From Nitrospirota bacterium (GTDB lineage Bacteria > NPL-UPA2 > JAADIA01), in NCBI GenBank assembly GCA_013151555.1, contig JAADIA010000049.1, positions 1 to 62,293 of the forward strand: a stretch of 62,293 nucleotides of DNA. Reading direction: 5' to 3'. Under the pieces are notes generated by a model. It was not told where the DNA came from. It did no database searches and saw only the letters and a program-made list of their open reading frames with translations. Positions 49,756 through 58,876 of the stretch are shown one piece after another. Position numbers and translations under genes: made by a program. Position 1 is the first letter of the stretch. Every line of letters starts with the position of its first letter.

Positions 49756-51134
49756 TTTGCCTCACTTCTCGTACCCTTTTTCATGTTCTCCCGGGCCTGT
49801 CTGAATAGGTCCTCAACGCTCTTCATCTGAGGATTAAAGGTTGCCCGGCCGGTAGAGAAACGGAGTCTTTTTTCGTCATGGTAAGGTTTAAGTTCAAAAC
49901 CGTTGATGCTTTTAATCAATCGTTCTTCTACCCTCTTTGCCCCCTCCTCATCTGTAAAAGGCAGAATCATAAGGAATCCGTCCTCATTGCCATCCCGGCC
50001 GATGATATCCGTCGTCCTCAGGGCCAGGGAGAAAGCAGATCCCAGGACGCCCAGGAGAGTAGCTTTCATCTCCCCGGAGGCAAGAAGAGCATAATCTTCT
50101 ATCCGAATAAGCATGGTCGAGAAGACCGTTTTGTAACGAAGGGCTTTCTTGAATTCTTCCTCCAAGCGATTTCTCACATATTTAGCGTTGTACACTTTGG
50201 CCACCTCATCGTCTATCCGGTTAGCTTCCGCTTTCCCGTAACGGGTCGCGTTTTCTATAGCCCGGTAAGCCCAGTCGGCTACCACGGAAAGCATTCTCAC
50301 GGAAGCCTGGTTAAATTTGACAAAGGGAAGATAGTCAATATTAATGACTCCCATAACCTTCCCGGAAACCGATTTCAGGGGAGCACACATTATCCTGCCC
50401 TTATCTTTCCCCTCTTCCTTTGCTGCCTCCCACCCTGAATCACGGATAGTTATCGTCTTTCCCCAACTGGCTACTTTCCCCATAACTCCCTCGGTAATGC
50501 CTACTCGCTGAGGAGGGAGGCTGTCCGCCGGGTACCCGAGATTGGCTTTCAACCAGAAGTTCTCCCCCTCGCGAAGATAAAGGGAAATCTTTTCGGCTCC
50601 AATATATTCTTTCACCACCCGGGGGATAGTAGGGAGAAGCTCCTTTAACTCTAAATTTCCCAGACTTTGGGCGGTTTCATAGAGGGTGATTACCGTTGAG
50701 GTCTGACTCAAGACTTTCTTCTCTAATTCCTTCCGCAGATTATCCAGGGCAGTATAACGGGAGTGAACAGATTCTAACTCTTCTTCCTGGCGCTGGACCC
50801 TATCCCGCCATTCCCGAAGTTTCTTTTCCAGGTTATCTCTCAGACTGCCCAGAAAGAAACTGATGATGAGGAAGGAAGCTACCATAGGTAACCTTTCCGA
50901 TAGAAAGGCCTTTTCCTCTCCGGGAAGAACCAGATAAATCGCCCCTACGAGGAGTGAGGAGAGCATTCCCCAGTTAGCTCCATAGCGAGCGCTGGTGAAG
51001 ATGATAACCAGCCAGAGGGGATTGGGGTTAAACTTATAAAAGCCGAGGTCATCTCGGAACCAGAGGAGATTGATAGTCATCAGTAACCCGATGAAACCCA
51101 GAATCTCCAGGATAATATATTTCTTCTTTGACAT
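49749..51134 (-). CDS. pelD: PelD-like c-di-GMP receptor (TM-GAF-degenerate GGDEF)
   Basis: About 461 aa from ATG 51134 (SKKKYIILEILGFIGLL). Four membrane helices (about 5-110), a coiled coil, GAF (about 165-300) and a GGDEF fold whose signature is degraded to GNEDGF. The allosteric I-site RxxD is intact (LRTTD) about five residues before it, exactly as in Pseudomonas PelD, so c-di-GMP binding without cyclase activity is expected. It would switch on Pel synthesis. The nearest c-di-GMP enzyme in the window is the HD-GYP protein at 36483. Confidence 0.9.
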   Translation of the reverse strand: MSKKKYIILEILGFIGLLMTINLLWFRDDLGFYKFNPNPLWLVIIFTSARYGANWGMLSSLLVGAIYLVLPGEEKAFLSERLPMVASFLIISFFLGSLRDNLEKKLREWRDRVQRQEEELESVHSRYTALDNLRKELEKKVLSQTSTVITLYETAQSLGNLELKELLPTIPRVVKEYIGAEKISLYLREGENFWLKANLGYPADSLPPQRVGITEGVMGKVASWGKTITIRDSGWEAAKEEGKDKGRIMCAPLKSVSGKVMGVINIDYLPFVKFNQASVRMLSVVADWAYRAIENATRYGKAEANRIDDEVAKVYNAKYVRNRLEEEFKKALRYKTVFSTMLIRIEDYALLASGEMKATLLGVLGSAFSLALRTTDIIGRDGNEDGFLMILPFTDEEGAKRVEERLIKSINGFELKPYHDEKRLRFSTGRATFNPQMKSVEDLFRQARENMKKGTRSEAKC

Positions 51135-51175
51135 AGCTCCACCACTTAGGTCGCCTCCGGCGGCAACAGATATAA

Positions 51176-51236
51176 AGAAAGGCACAGAGGCCCAAAGTTA
51201 AAAAAACTACAAAAACTACAAATAACTGCAAGGTGC
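51176..51236. repeat. Family D half repeat
   Basis: AAAGGCACAGAGGCCCAAAG followed by AAAACTACAAAAACTACAAA, between pelD and the GH114 gene. Confidence 0.5.
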
Positions 51237-51237
51237 T

Positions 51238-52230
51238 TTATCTAAATAAAATTCTATCCAGTGCTACCGTTCCTACATAAGGGATAAAACCATAACTTGA
51301 CGAGGAACGGTAAGCATACTTTATCAGGGACCTATCCGTGGGTCCTGCATAGTCAATAGTGAATATGGGCAATTTGTATTTCTTTCTAATAGAGAGCAGC
51401 TCCCGGATTAGAGGCTCCCGGACAGAACGAGCTGTCTTTTTATAAAAATTCTCTTCATGGTCGTAGTGGGAGAAAAGGTCTTCCACTGCTAAGGCATCGA
51501 GGGAAGAAGATATCTTCTCGATTATAAAGTTGGCATTAGCGGCAATTAATATTTCTCCCGGGAAAGTTTTCCTTATCTCTTTTATCAAAGTGACCATGCC
51601 GGGTTCCATCTCCGGAAAATTATAGGGGCCGGCCGTGTCCACGGTATCCAGGTAGAGACCGTCGAAGCCTTTCTCGAGGATGGCCGGGATAACCGTGTTC
51701 AGCAAGAGACGATGCCAGCCGGGCTGATTGACATCTACATAGAAATTGCCCGGCCAGTTCGGGTTCTCTTTCCTTATCCATTCCGGGTTTACCCGGGAGA
51801 AGAACCAACGGTAATTTTCAGCTTCTCCCACGCTCAGATAACCGATTACTATCTTACCTCTGGCTTTCAAAGCAAGGACATCTTTTGCTGTGTATGCATC
51901 AGGGTCAATCATTATAAGGTCGAATTTGGAGAGTTGTTTCAGGTGCCCGGTTCCTCCAAAGTAGACGACGAGGTTCTTCACTTCTCTTAACTGTAGGGGC
52001 GAGGAACGAACCATAGATGAGGTCATTCCACAACCTGTAAGTACAAGACTGATGAATGAAATGCCGCAAAATAGCCATCCTTGCTTAGGCCTTGCAATTC
52101 GAGAATTGCCGGTACTTAATCCCGGAAATCCTTCGGGTTTCCGGGATCCCCGATTGAATAATCCGGGTAACCTGCCTTTAAAAATTTGTGTAATCAAAAG
52201 TAGAGTACCCATCCTACCTGCACCTTCCAT
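51238..52230 (-). CDS. GH114-like lipoprotein (PelA hydrolase-domain homologue)
   Basis: A TIM-barrel glycosidase of the endo-alpha-1,4-polygalactosaminidase (GH114) type: LVVYFGGTGHLKQLSKFDLIMID, IGYLSVGEAENYRWFF, WPGNFYVDVNQPGWHRLL, KGFDGLYLDTVDTAGPY and ALAVEDLFSHYDHEENF. PelA in Pseudomonas joins this domain to a deacetylase; here the two are separate genes. A lipobox (SLVLTGC) near residue 67 predicts a lipoprotein. The true start is unclear: the first about 45 codons include palindromic repeat text (52096-52150), and the frame overlaps the upstream gene by 37 nt. Confidence 0.87.
   Translation of the reverse strand: MEGAGRMGTLLLITQIFKGRLPGLFNRGSRKPEGFPGLSTGNSRIARPKQGWLFCGISFISLVLTGCGMTSSMVRSSPLQLREVKNLVVYFGGTGHLKQLSKFDLIMIDPDAYTAKDVLALKARGKIVIGYLSVGEAENYRWFFSRVNPEWIRKENPNWPGNFYVDVNQPGWHRLLLNTVIPAILEKGFDGLYLDTVDTAGPYNFPEMEPGMVTLIKEIRKTFPGEILIAANANFIIEKISSSLDALAVEDLFSHYDHEENFYKKTARSVREPLIRELLSIRKKYKLPIFTIDYAGPTDRSLIKYAYRSSSSYGFIPYVGTVALDRILFR
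52094..52152. repeat. Two palindromes at the GH114 gene start
   Basis: CAATTCGAGAATTG (52096-52109) and AATCCCGGAAATCC with GGGTTTCCGGGATCC (52120-52150) are strong inverted repeats read through by the N-terminal codons before the lipobox. Confidence 0.6.
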
Positions 52231-53816
52231 TCCTTAAACCGGGTTTCTAAATTTCCGGTCAGGGTATCCGTGCGGGAATAATCGGCAAACAATCCCCAAC
52301 CCTGACGGTAACGATAATTGAGCCTGAGCCTCAGTCCATTAAGCAGGGCCCGGTCTGAGACTGCCCAGGCCAGGGTCTCATGAAAGAGGTAAGAGAACTT
52401 CTTTTTCCGTTTGTCGCTCAAGATGAAAAGAAGGGAGTGGACCTCGTAATTCTCAGGATTCCAGTAAGGATAAGTTTTGGAAGAAGTGTCCTGATGACGA
52501 AAAGAATCGCGGTTATAGGTATAAGCTAAATCAATAAGAGGTCCCCCTTTTTTGAGATGACGGATCAAGCCCAGTTCGGTTTCCCATTCATTATTGCTAT
52601 CGGAATAAGAACCGTATTTCAACCGCGAGGAGAGACTCCAGAGGGGCTTAAGATTGTAGTAAAGGGATACCTCCAGGAAAGTAGCTTCAATGCCTTTATC
52701 TATTGCAGCAAGCTCGGAAACTATATCCTCATAGGAGACGGTGCCCTCCAGGGAAAGGGGAACCTTAAGAAAGTTCTTCTTCATGGTCAGGGAACCGTTG
52801 AGATGCGTTTCTCCCCGCGAATAATCGTTGACTGTTATTTTCTCCGACAAGGTCAGGTAATTAAGAAAGTAGTTGGTTGCTTCCAATTGGTAAGAGTCGG
52901 CATCTATGCTTCTCCCGGATTGACTATATTCAGGCCGGGAGTAAGAAAAAGTATAATCAAGGTAGTCGCTTAGATATTGACCGTAACCCCAGGAAAAATA
53001 AGAATGAGTGTAATCATCTCCCCGGTTGTGATAATAATATTGAGCCTGCAATCTCGATTTTCTTTTCTCCCTTATCTCCTCCAGGCGCCTTTGGCTCTTG
53101 GGACTCTTCCCCTTTAAGAGGGAGTTTTGGTAATATTTTTCTGCTGTGGTATAGAGGCGGAAATCATAATAGATGTCCGCGAGCTTTTGGTTGATTTCCG
53201 GGTTGTCCGGCTCGGCTTTTAACACCAAGCGATATTGCCGGACCGCTTCCAGGGTCCTTCCATTCCATAGATAGAGGTCGGCTAATATCTTCCGGGAGCC
53301 AATATCCCCGGCATCCTGCTTGAGGATTTCCTCATACTGAAGGATAGCTTTCTGCTGGCGCCCTCCCTCAACGTATTTCTGGGCTAAAGCCCGGCGGAGC
53401 TCTAAATCTGAAGGATTCAGAGTTACCAAAGCTTCATATTTTTTCAGGAGCTTTTCGGGCATCTTCCCCCAACCATAGAGGAGAAGAAGCTGGCGGTTAG
53501 CTTCCCGGTTATTTGGGGAAAGCTTTAAGACCCTTTCATACAGAATCCGGGCTGAATCTTCCTTGTCTCTCTCCAGATATATCCCTGCCAGAGTTAAAGA
53601 TGCCTGGATATCCCGGGGATGCGCTTCCACATATTTTTCTATTCTCTCCAGAGCGTTTTCCAGTCCTTCCTGGTATTGAGTCAGAGCCTCTTCGAAAGCG
53701 AAACGGTTCATTTCCCCCTCGTAGATATTATCGGCTCTCCCTGACTCCACCAAGCCAAGCAGGGTTAAACAGATAATAAGAATTGTTGTTCTTAGCAATA
53801 ATTTCACCTTGAGCAT
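52194..53816 (-). CDS. PelB-like TPR/outer-membrane beta-barrel protein
   Basis: 540 aa. A signal peptide (LLLRTTILIICLTLLGLVES) ends near residue 28. Residues about 30-255 are TPR repeats (DIQASLTLAGIYLERDKEDS, LRRALAQKYVEGGRQQKAI). The rest has alternating aromatic strands typical of a beta-barrel and ends in VQVGWVLYF, the C-terminal Phe of BAM substrates. PelB of Pseudomonas has the same TPR-then-porin order but is more than twice as long. It likely guides and exports the polymer across the outer membrane. No PelC gene is seen. Confidence 0.87.
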   Translation of the reverse strand: MLKVKLLLRTTILIICLTLLGLVESGRADNIYEGEMNRFAFEEALTQYQEGLENALERIEKYVEAHPRDIQASLTLAGIYLERDKEDSARILYERVLKLSPNNREANRQLLLLYGWGKMPEKLLKKYEALVTLNPSDLELRRALAQKYVEGGRQQKAILQYEEILKQDAGDIGSRKILADLYLWNGRTLEAVRQYRLVLKAEPDNPEINQKLADIYYDFRLYTTAEKYYQNSLLKGKSPKSQRRLEEIREKRKSRLQAQYYYHNRGDDYTHSYFSWGYGQYLSDYLDYTFSYSRPEYSQSGRSIDADSYQLEATNYFLNYLTLSEKITVNDYSRGETHLNGSLTMKKNFLKVPLSLEGTVSYEDIVSELAAIDKGIEATFLEVSLYYNLKPLWSLSSRLKYGSYSDSNNEWETELGLIRHLKKGGPLIDLAYTYNRDSFRHQDTSSKTYPYWNPENYEVHSLLFILSDKRKKKFSYLFHETLAWAVSDRALLNGLRLRLNYRYRQGWGLFADYSRTDTLTGNLETRFKEWKVQVGWVLYF

Positions 53817-56414
53817 CTAATTCGAGTCCGCCTTCTTTAAATAAATAATCGCCCGGGACGAGTGCGTTTCCAATATATAGTATTCCTGCCCCGGATATTT
53901 GTAGATTATCTTGCCGTTCACCACTTCCCGAACTGTCTTTCCATTATTAATTCTCATCACGAAGAAGTTAGGCTTCTTCGAACCGCTGGGGAACTCCGCC
54001 TCTATCTTTTCCTCGCTTAACCGGTAACGGGCCGGGGTCTCGCCATAGCGAAGAAATTCATAGTAAGCATCCCGGGCAGACATATTGCGCAGCCAGGGAT
54101 AATTGCCCCGCACGAAGGAGAAAAGTTCGTTAATTGCTTCCTTCAATTCCGGCCAGCTTTTTCCCTGGGACCTTTCTTCGTTATAAACATCGTCAGGATG
54201 AAAGAAATGGGTCCAGACACCAAAAGAACCAATCCCGTTAAGCATCTCCTTCATCATATCCGGCGTGCGGACATAGCCGAAACTCATGCGGGGGATATTA
54301 AAAAAATTATCATTCCAGGGATCCATAGTGAATTCTTTACCCGTTTCCTCTTCATCGGCATTATATATAGTAGAGACTACCTTAATGCTGGGGAAGACCT
54401 CGTGAAGAGCCTTTTCCCCCTCCGGGCTGATGGCATCGCTCGGAGCTACATAGGTAAATGGGGGATAAGGGAAATCTTTTTCCCATTCCTCTTTACCGGA
54501 TTTTAAAGCCAGAACCATGTTCTCTTCCGTTCGCCAGCCTTTGCTTATTACAAAAGGGGTGCTCAGAAGCAGGGACTGGTGATTATAACCATGCAGACCC
54601 ATCTCGAAACCTGCCTTGATGATGACTTGCCCCAGCCGTTGAGAAGAGGAATCCTTACCGTTATGAAACTGGGAGTTATCATAAGGCGGGTTAACTTTAC
54701 CGTTGTAGTTGAAAGCAACTGCAGCAGTATAGTTAATCCCGTATTTTCGGGAGAGAGCCAGGGTCTCCGGCCACCATTCCTTTAGATAGAAATCCGTATC
54801 GGTAAGGTTTCCTTTCCCCTTTATAGGCTTAATGACTTTATTCCACATCGACAGGGGGGTATCATCAAGGAAAATTACTTCCACGTTAGCCAGGGAGGCG
54901 ACGCCTGCCGGCTGAACCATCAGGATGGACTGGACAATAAACCCGCGGTAGGATTTTTCCCACAAAGAGTCTACGTTCCAGAACAAGGTTTTTCCCCGTC
55001 CGTATCCGTATTCCCAGAAGAGAGGTAATCCCCGGGGGTATCCTTCCATCTTTTCCGAGGAGACGGCCAGGAGATTTACTCCTTTATCCAGAACCAGGCT
55101 CAGGCTGGTGTTCTCTGTCTCTTCCCCGGAAAGGTCCAGTCCCTCGGTACCGGGGAAGAAAGGCCGGATGAATTTAAGCCCGGGAACCTGCCGGGGGTAT
55201 TCCCCCCGATATTCCTTTATCCCGAATATTTCCGCCAGGCTCTCGCTATATCCTTCGTAGAGGACGATTATACTTCCCCCTTTCCGAACATATCGTTTAA
55301 GACCGGGCACCGTTGCCTCGCTTTCTTCCATCTTCCAAATTCTGTTCAAAGCCAGGATAAGGCTGCTGTAACCCTTCATATCGAGGAATAAAAGATCCTT
55401 TACCTTCTTCAGCTCCAGAGTTTCGTATTCTATCTTAGCATAGTCTAAAGCCCAGCCAATATTATTTAAATACCGGCGGCTCAGGTCATCCTCCTTGTCC
55501 CAGATTATTAGGACCTTTTGTCTAAGCCTCTTCCCGGGTTTACCCCAGAGGGATTCCTCAAAGAATCTGAGGAAATTAAGACGCATCTGTACCTGGAAAG
55601 TATCCGGGTTTACATAGTAGATATAATTAGAAAGAGCCATTCCCCCATAAGGAGTGCTGACTACCAGAGGACTTGCCGAATCGGGAATATCCGTTCGTCG
55701 GACGACCAGATACTCTTCATTATCCGGGAGAAGAGACTCGAAAAGAAAGTAATGTTTGGTCTCCTTCAGAGAAAGAGGATGTTTATACTCGACCATATCG
55801 GAATCTTTATATTCCACCTGGAGAACCCGGGGATTGGAGGTCCAGGTAGCCATATAAACCAGCCCTAAGGCATTAAAAGCTATGTTGACCTCGTCCAGTC
55901 TCAGCCATTTTCCGGTGGAGGCTTCCTGAAAAGCGCCAAAATTGCCCAGGATGATAACCCGGCGTCCGGCTTTAATCTGCCGGGATAACCACTGCCCGTA
56001 TTCGCGGGCTCCCTTCATCTTAGAGTCCCGATACCAGCTTATTATCCCCCGGTATTTCTGCATCATCTTTTTCCCGGGCAAACCCCGGTTTATATCGTAA
56101 TAATCTACTCCTAACCCCAGGGTTTCCAGGGCCTGCTCGGCGAAGTTGAGGATATCGTTGTTCTTTGCGGAAGTTCCCTCCGTCCCGTCATAGAGTCCTA
56201 AGATGCGAGCCGGATTGCTCCTCCGTTTCCGGAGTTTCGGAAGGAGCTCTTCTGTGGTTTCCGGAGGTAGTGATCCTTCGGTCTGGGAAGGAACCTGAAG
56301 TTCTTTCGGGGAAACCGGGAGAGAAACTTTCCGGGGGGAAGAATACCGCCAGGCAAAGATTAAAAAGGAGGTAAGAAAAAGGAAAATAATTATCTGCCCT
56401 ATGTTTTTTTTCAT
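53817..56414 (-). CDS. DUF2194 polysaccharide deacetylase-like protein (PelA-like)
   Basis: 865 aa with an N-terminal signal anchor (IGQIIIFLFLTSFLIFAW). A Rossmann/flavodoxin-like region (about 60-180, ARILGLYDGTEGTSAKNNDI) and a glutamine-amidotransferase-like part (VLIIWDKEDDL, SLILALNRIWKM) are followed from about 505 by a carbohydrate-esterase barrel: VEVIFLDDTPLSMWNKV with the Asp pair, GFEMGLHGYNHQSLLL and FGVWTHFFHPDDVYN with metal His residues. This matches the C-terminal half of PelA, which de-N-acetylates Pel in the periplasm. It abuts the pelB-like gene with no gap. Confidence 0.85.
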   Translation of the reverse strand: MKKNIGQIIIFLFLTSFLIFAWRYSSPRKVSLPVSPKELQVPSQTEGSLPPETTEELLPKLRKRRSNPARILGLYDGTEGTSAKNNDILNFAEQALETLGLGVDYYDINRGLPGKKMMQKYRGIISWYRDSKMKGAREYGQWLSRQIKAGRRVIILGNFGAFQEASTGKWLRLDEVNIAFNALGLVYMATWTSNPRVLQVEYKDSDMVEYKHPLSLKETKHYFLFESLLPDNEEYLVVRRTDIPDSASPLVVSTPYGGMALSNYIYYVNPDTFQVQMRLNFLRFFEESLWGKPGKRLRQKVLIIWDKEDDLSRRYLNNIGWALDYAKIEYETLELKKVKDLLFLDMKGYSSLILALNRIWKMEESEATVPGLKRYVRKGGSIIVLYEGYSESLAEIFGIKEYRGEYPRQVPGLKFIRPFFPGTEGLDLSGEETENTSLSLVLDKGVNLLAVSSEKMEGYPRGLPLFWEYGYGRGKTLFWNVDSLWEKSYRGFIVQSILMVQPAGVASLANVEVIFLDDTPLSMWNKVIKPIKGKGNLTDTDFYLKEWWPETLALSRKYGINYTAAVAFNYNGKVNPPYDNSQFHNGKDSSSQRLGQVIIKAGFEMGLHGYNHQSLLLSTPFVISKGWRTEENMVLALKSGKEEWEKDFPYPPFTYVAPSDAISPEGEKALHEVFPSIKVVSTIYNADEEETGKEFTMDPWNDNFFNIPRMSFGYVRTPDMMKEMLNGIGSFGVWTHFFHPDDVYNEERSQGKSWPELKEAINELFSFVRGNYPWLRNMSARDAYYEFLRYGETPARYRLSEEKIEAEFPSGSKKPNFFVMRINNGKTVREVVNGKIIYKYPGQEYYILETHSSRAIIYLKKADSN

Positions 56415-56431
56415 TTTAGACTTTCTGCCAG

Positions 56432-58513
56432 TTACAAAATCTTATAGATAAAGACTCCGTTGCGGGAAAAGATTAACTTCAGATATTCCCCGGAGAAGAA
56501 AAAACGCAAGAATCTTTTTCGGGCTTTCTCATCAGCCCAGTTGAAAGAGTCATAATCCCGGCTAACTCTTTTGACCTCGGAAGCATTATAAAGGATATAG
56601 GTAATTCCCATATCTTTCAACTTATTTTTTATCTCTTCACCATTACGGGAAGAGTTTACTATCCCTACAATGATATTGTCATCGAGAGGACTGTTGGCTA
56701 CAAAGTCGCGGTCGAGGTAGTATCCCTGGTTCTCCCCGATGAGGAGAAGCTTGGCTGAAGAAGGCAACTTCTCATTGGCGAAGCGAAAGGCATCGTAAGC
56801 ATAGAAGGTACGAGAGAGAAACGCTTCTTGGGATTCCCGGTTGAGCGCTACTTTCAGGAGGCCGTATTCCGGGACCATACCCATAACCGTTGCTAAATTC
56901 AAGAGGAACACCAGCGCCAGACCGGACACAAGCAGAGGGGAGAGAGATCTCCTCTTTGCACAGTTGATTACTATAAAGACGATAAAAGTACTGAGTCCCA
57001 GGGCTAAGGGGATAAGGAAGAGACCCTCCCGGAACTTGAGGAGTTGTAAACCAAAGAGGTGAAATCTTTGATAATCTAAGGCCAGGGCAAATCCCAGTCC
57101 GGCTGTCAGGAGCAGGGAATAACCCTTCCCCGTTCCAAAACGTTTCATTAGGTAAGCGACTACTAAACTGATGGCGGGGAAGGCCGGCAGGAGAAACCGG
57201 TAGTCACGTTGGGTGAAAAAAGCCCACAACAAAAAATATACTCCTCCGTAAATAAGAAGCAGTTTGATCGGCTTTGCAAATTGCTTAAAGAAGACTAACA
57301 AGGGAACAAAAATAATAAAGAGCGGACCAATATCCTTGCTTTTGCTGATAGCTAAAGGCACGGTGAAGATTCCCCACCAATGGGGGAAAGGAGCAGAATG
57401 CTGGGCCATAAACCTTGCGGCATTGAAGGCGTTCCAGCCTCTTCCTCCCAGGAAGTTATAGAATAAAGGATAGATAGGATTACCGGTATAAATAAAATTC
57501 TTGATAAGCCAGGGAGAAACTGTTCCTATCGCCACGAGGGAAAAGATAAGTGCTTTCTTTAAGCTGACCGGCCAGCGGACCTTATCTATCAAGCTCGTCT
57601 TGAGGATAATTCCCAGAAGGAGGGGAAGGAAGGAGAAGAGGATGGCCGGGTACTTTGTTCCCATAGCCAGACCGGTGAAGATAGCGGAAATTAGGAAATC
57701 TTCTCTCTTCCGGGAATAAAACCAGTTGACAAATCCCAGGAGAGCTAAGGAGGTATAAAGGGCTGCCCCTAAATCAATATAAGCCGTGGTGGACAGGAAT
57801 CCCGTTAGCGGAATGTTGAAGAAAATGGCTGAGGCCAGAAGCGCTATCCGGGAGTTGAAGTAACGCCGGCCAAAGATATAAATAGTGGCAACCGTGAGGA
57901 GGCCGAAGGAGAGATGAACCAGTTTCGCCAGGATACCGCCCTTGAGGAGGAGGCTTAAAAGATAAAGCATTTCCAGGGTGAAAGGGAAATTGGAATAGAC
58001 TTGATGAGGAAGATAAACGATTTTATGATAGCGGATATATTCTTTGGGAACCCCTAAATGATAAGAGAGCGTGTCGTAGTTGAGGGGAGGAGTAAGAGCG
58101 CCAATGAGAACCGTTACCAGAGTGGTAGCAAGCAGCAGCCAGAGACTAAAAAAGAAGAGGCGGTTAATCTTTGTTGAATCCAGACAAGCCGGCTTGCCGG
58201 TCTCCAACGAGCCTGTTTGCCTGCCGGAACCGGTCAAGCGCTTCCCGATAGCTCCGATGAACGCCTTTATCTCAGGAAGTACGATTAGGGTTAGAAGAGC
58301 AAGCAGCCCATAAGCTACCCCTCGATAAAGCAGCCTGCCGACCCCCAGACCCAGTACTAAATAGGCTAAGGCTCCCCATCCCAGGGATAAAGAGAAAACA
58401 ATCTCTTCCAGGAAAGAGTTGAACCCTACCCCCAGGAGTCTCCAGATCTTTCTTCCCAGTCCGTAGCCAACCAATCCCATGAAGAGTAACAGGACTATTT
58501 GAGTAAGCTTCAA
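56432..58513 (-). CDS. GT-C glycosyltransferase, ArnT/PMT-like
   Basis: 693 aa with at least 12 hydrophobic helices. The first periplasmic loop has NYDTLSYHLGVPKEYIRYHK and HQVYSNFPFTLEMLYLLSLL, where the Asp-type acceptor residues of GT39/ArnT enzymes lie. The C-terminal part is soluble (LGENQGYYLDRDFVANSPLD, ITYILYNASEV). It would use a lipid-linked sugar to modify a surface molecule. It starts at TTG 58513 and is the first gene after the promoter at 58549-58577, so it probably leads the pel operon although it is not a standard pel gene. Confidence 0.82.
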   Translation of the reverse strand: MKLTQIVLLLFMGLVGYGLGRKIWRLLGVGFNSFLEEIVFSLSLGWGALAYLVLGLGVGRLLYRGVAYGLLALLTLIVLPEIKAFIGAIGKRLTGSGRQTGSLETGKPACLDSTKINRLFFFSLWLLLATTLVTVLIGALTPPLNYDTLSYHLGVPKEYIRYHKIVYLPHQVYSNFPFTLEMLYLLSLLLKGGILAKLVHLSFGLLTVATIYIFGRRYFNSRIALLASAIFFNIPLTGFLSTTAYIDLGAALYTSLALLGFVNWFYSRKREDFLISAIFTGLAMGTKYPAILFSFLPLLLGIILKTSLIDKVRWPVSLKKALIFSLVAIGTVSPWLIKNFIYTGNPIYPLFYNFLGGRGWNAFNAARFMAQHSAPFPHWWGIFTVPLAISKSKDIGPLFIIFVPLLVFFKQFAKPIKLLLIYGGVYFLLWAFFTQRDYRFLLPAFPAISLVVAYLMKRFGTGKGYSLLLTAGLGFALALDYQRFHLFGLQLLKFREGLFLIPLALGLSTFIVFIVINCAKRRSLSPLLVSGLALVFLLNLATVMGMVPEYGLLKVALNRESQEAFLSRTFYAYDAFRFANEKLPSSAKLLLIGENQGYYLDRDFVANSPLDDNIIVGIVNSSRNGEEIKNKLKDMGITYILYNASEVKRVSRDYDSFNWADEKARKRFLRFFFSGEYLKLIFSRNGVFIYKIL

Positions 58514-58548
58514 ATGTTCATCCTCATCCTCTCCTGAAATTTAAATTA

Positions 58549-58577
58549 AGTTTAACGAAATCATTTCCCCTTGTCAA
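58549..58577 (-). promoter_or_regulatory. Sigma70-like promoter of the GT-C/pel operon
   Basis: On the minus strand: TTGACA (plus coordinates 58572-58577), 17 nt, TAAACT (58549-58554). Expected transcript start about 58542, giving a leader of about 30 nt. Confidence 0.55.
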
Positions 58578-58639
58578 GAAAATTGCTTGCCTTATCCTTG
58601 CGGGAGTGCTATGTTTTAGAAAATAGTAACCGGAAACTC

Positions 58640-58792
58640 GTAACTATATAAAACGTAACAGATAGTTGTCTATTGTAGTGGTCGAGCTTGCTTGTGCCCG
58701 CCTGTGCCCGCAAAAGGGTATAAGGGTGCTCAACAGAACAAGCAGCAGAGTAAACTCTGCCACTACCATATGAAGGTGCAAGTGTTTATTGC
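58640..58792 (-). mobile_element. MITE-like element, copy 2 (inverted relative to 42114)
   Basis: The core 58675-58766 reads GTAGTGGTCGAGCTTGCTTG to AGAGTAAACTCTGCCACTAC. It is the reverse complement of the 42143-42229 core apart from small indels and substitutions. The remainder of the 363-nt gap 58514-58876 holds the minus-strand promoter and, after the element, the leader of the rhomboid gene. Confidence 0.8.
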
Positions 58793-58876
58793 CTTACTAC
58801 CGATAAAAGCACAAAACAGCGAAGACATCAGGACTGAAACCTTTAATATCTTCCCAATGCTTGCGAATAAGGTGAG

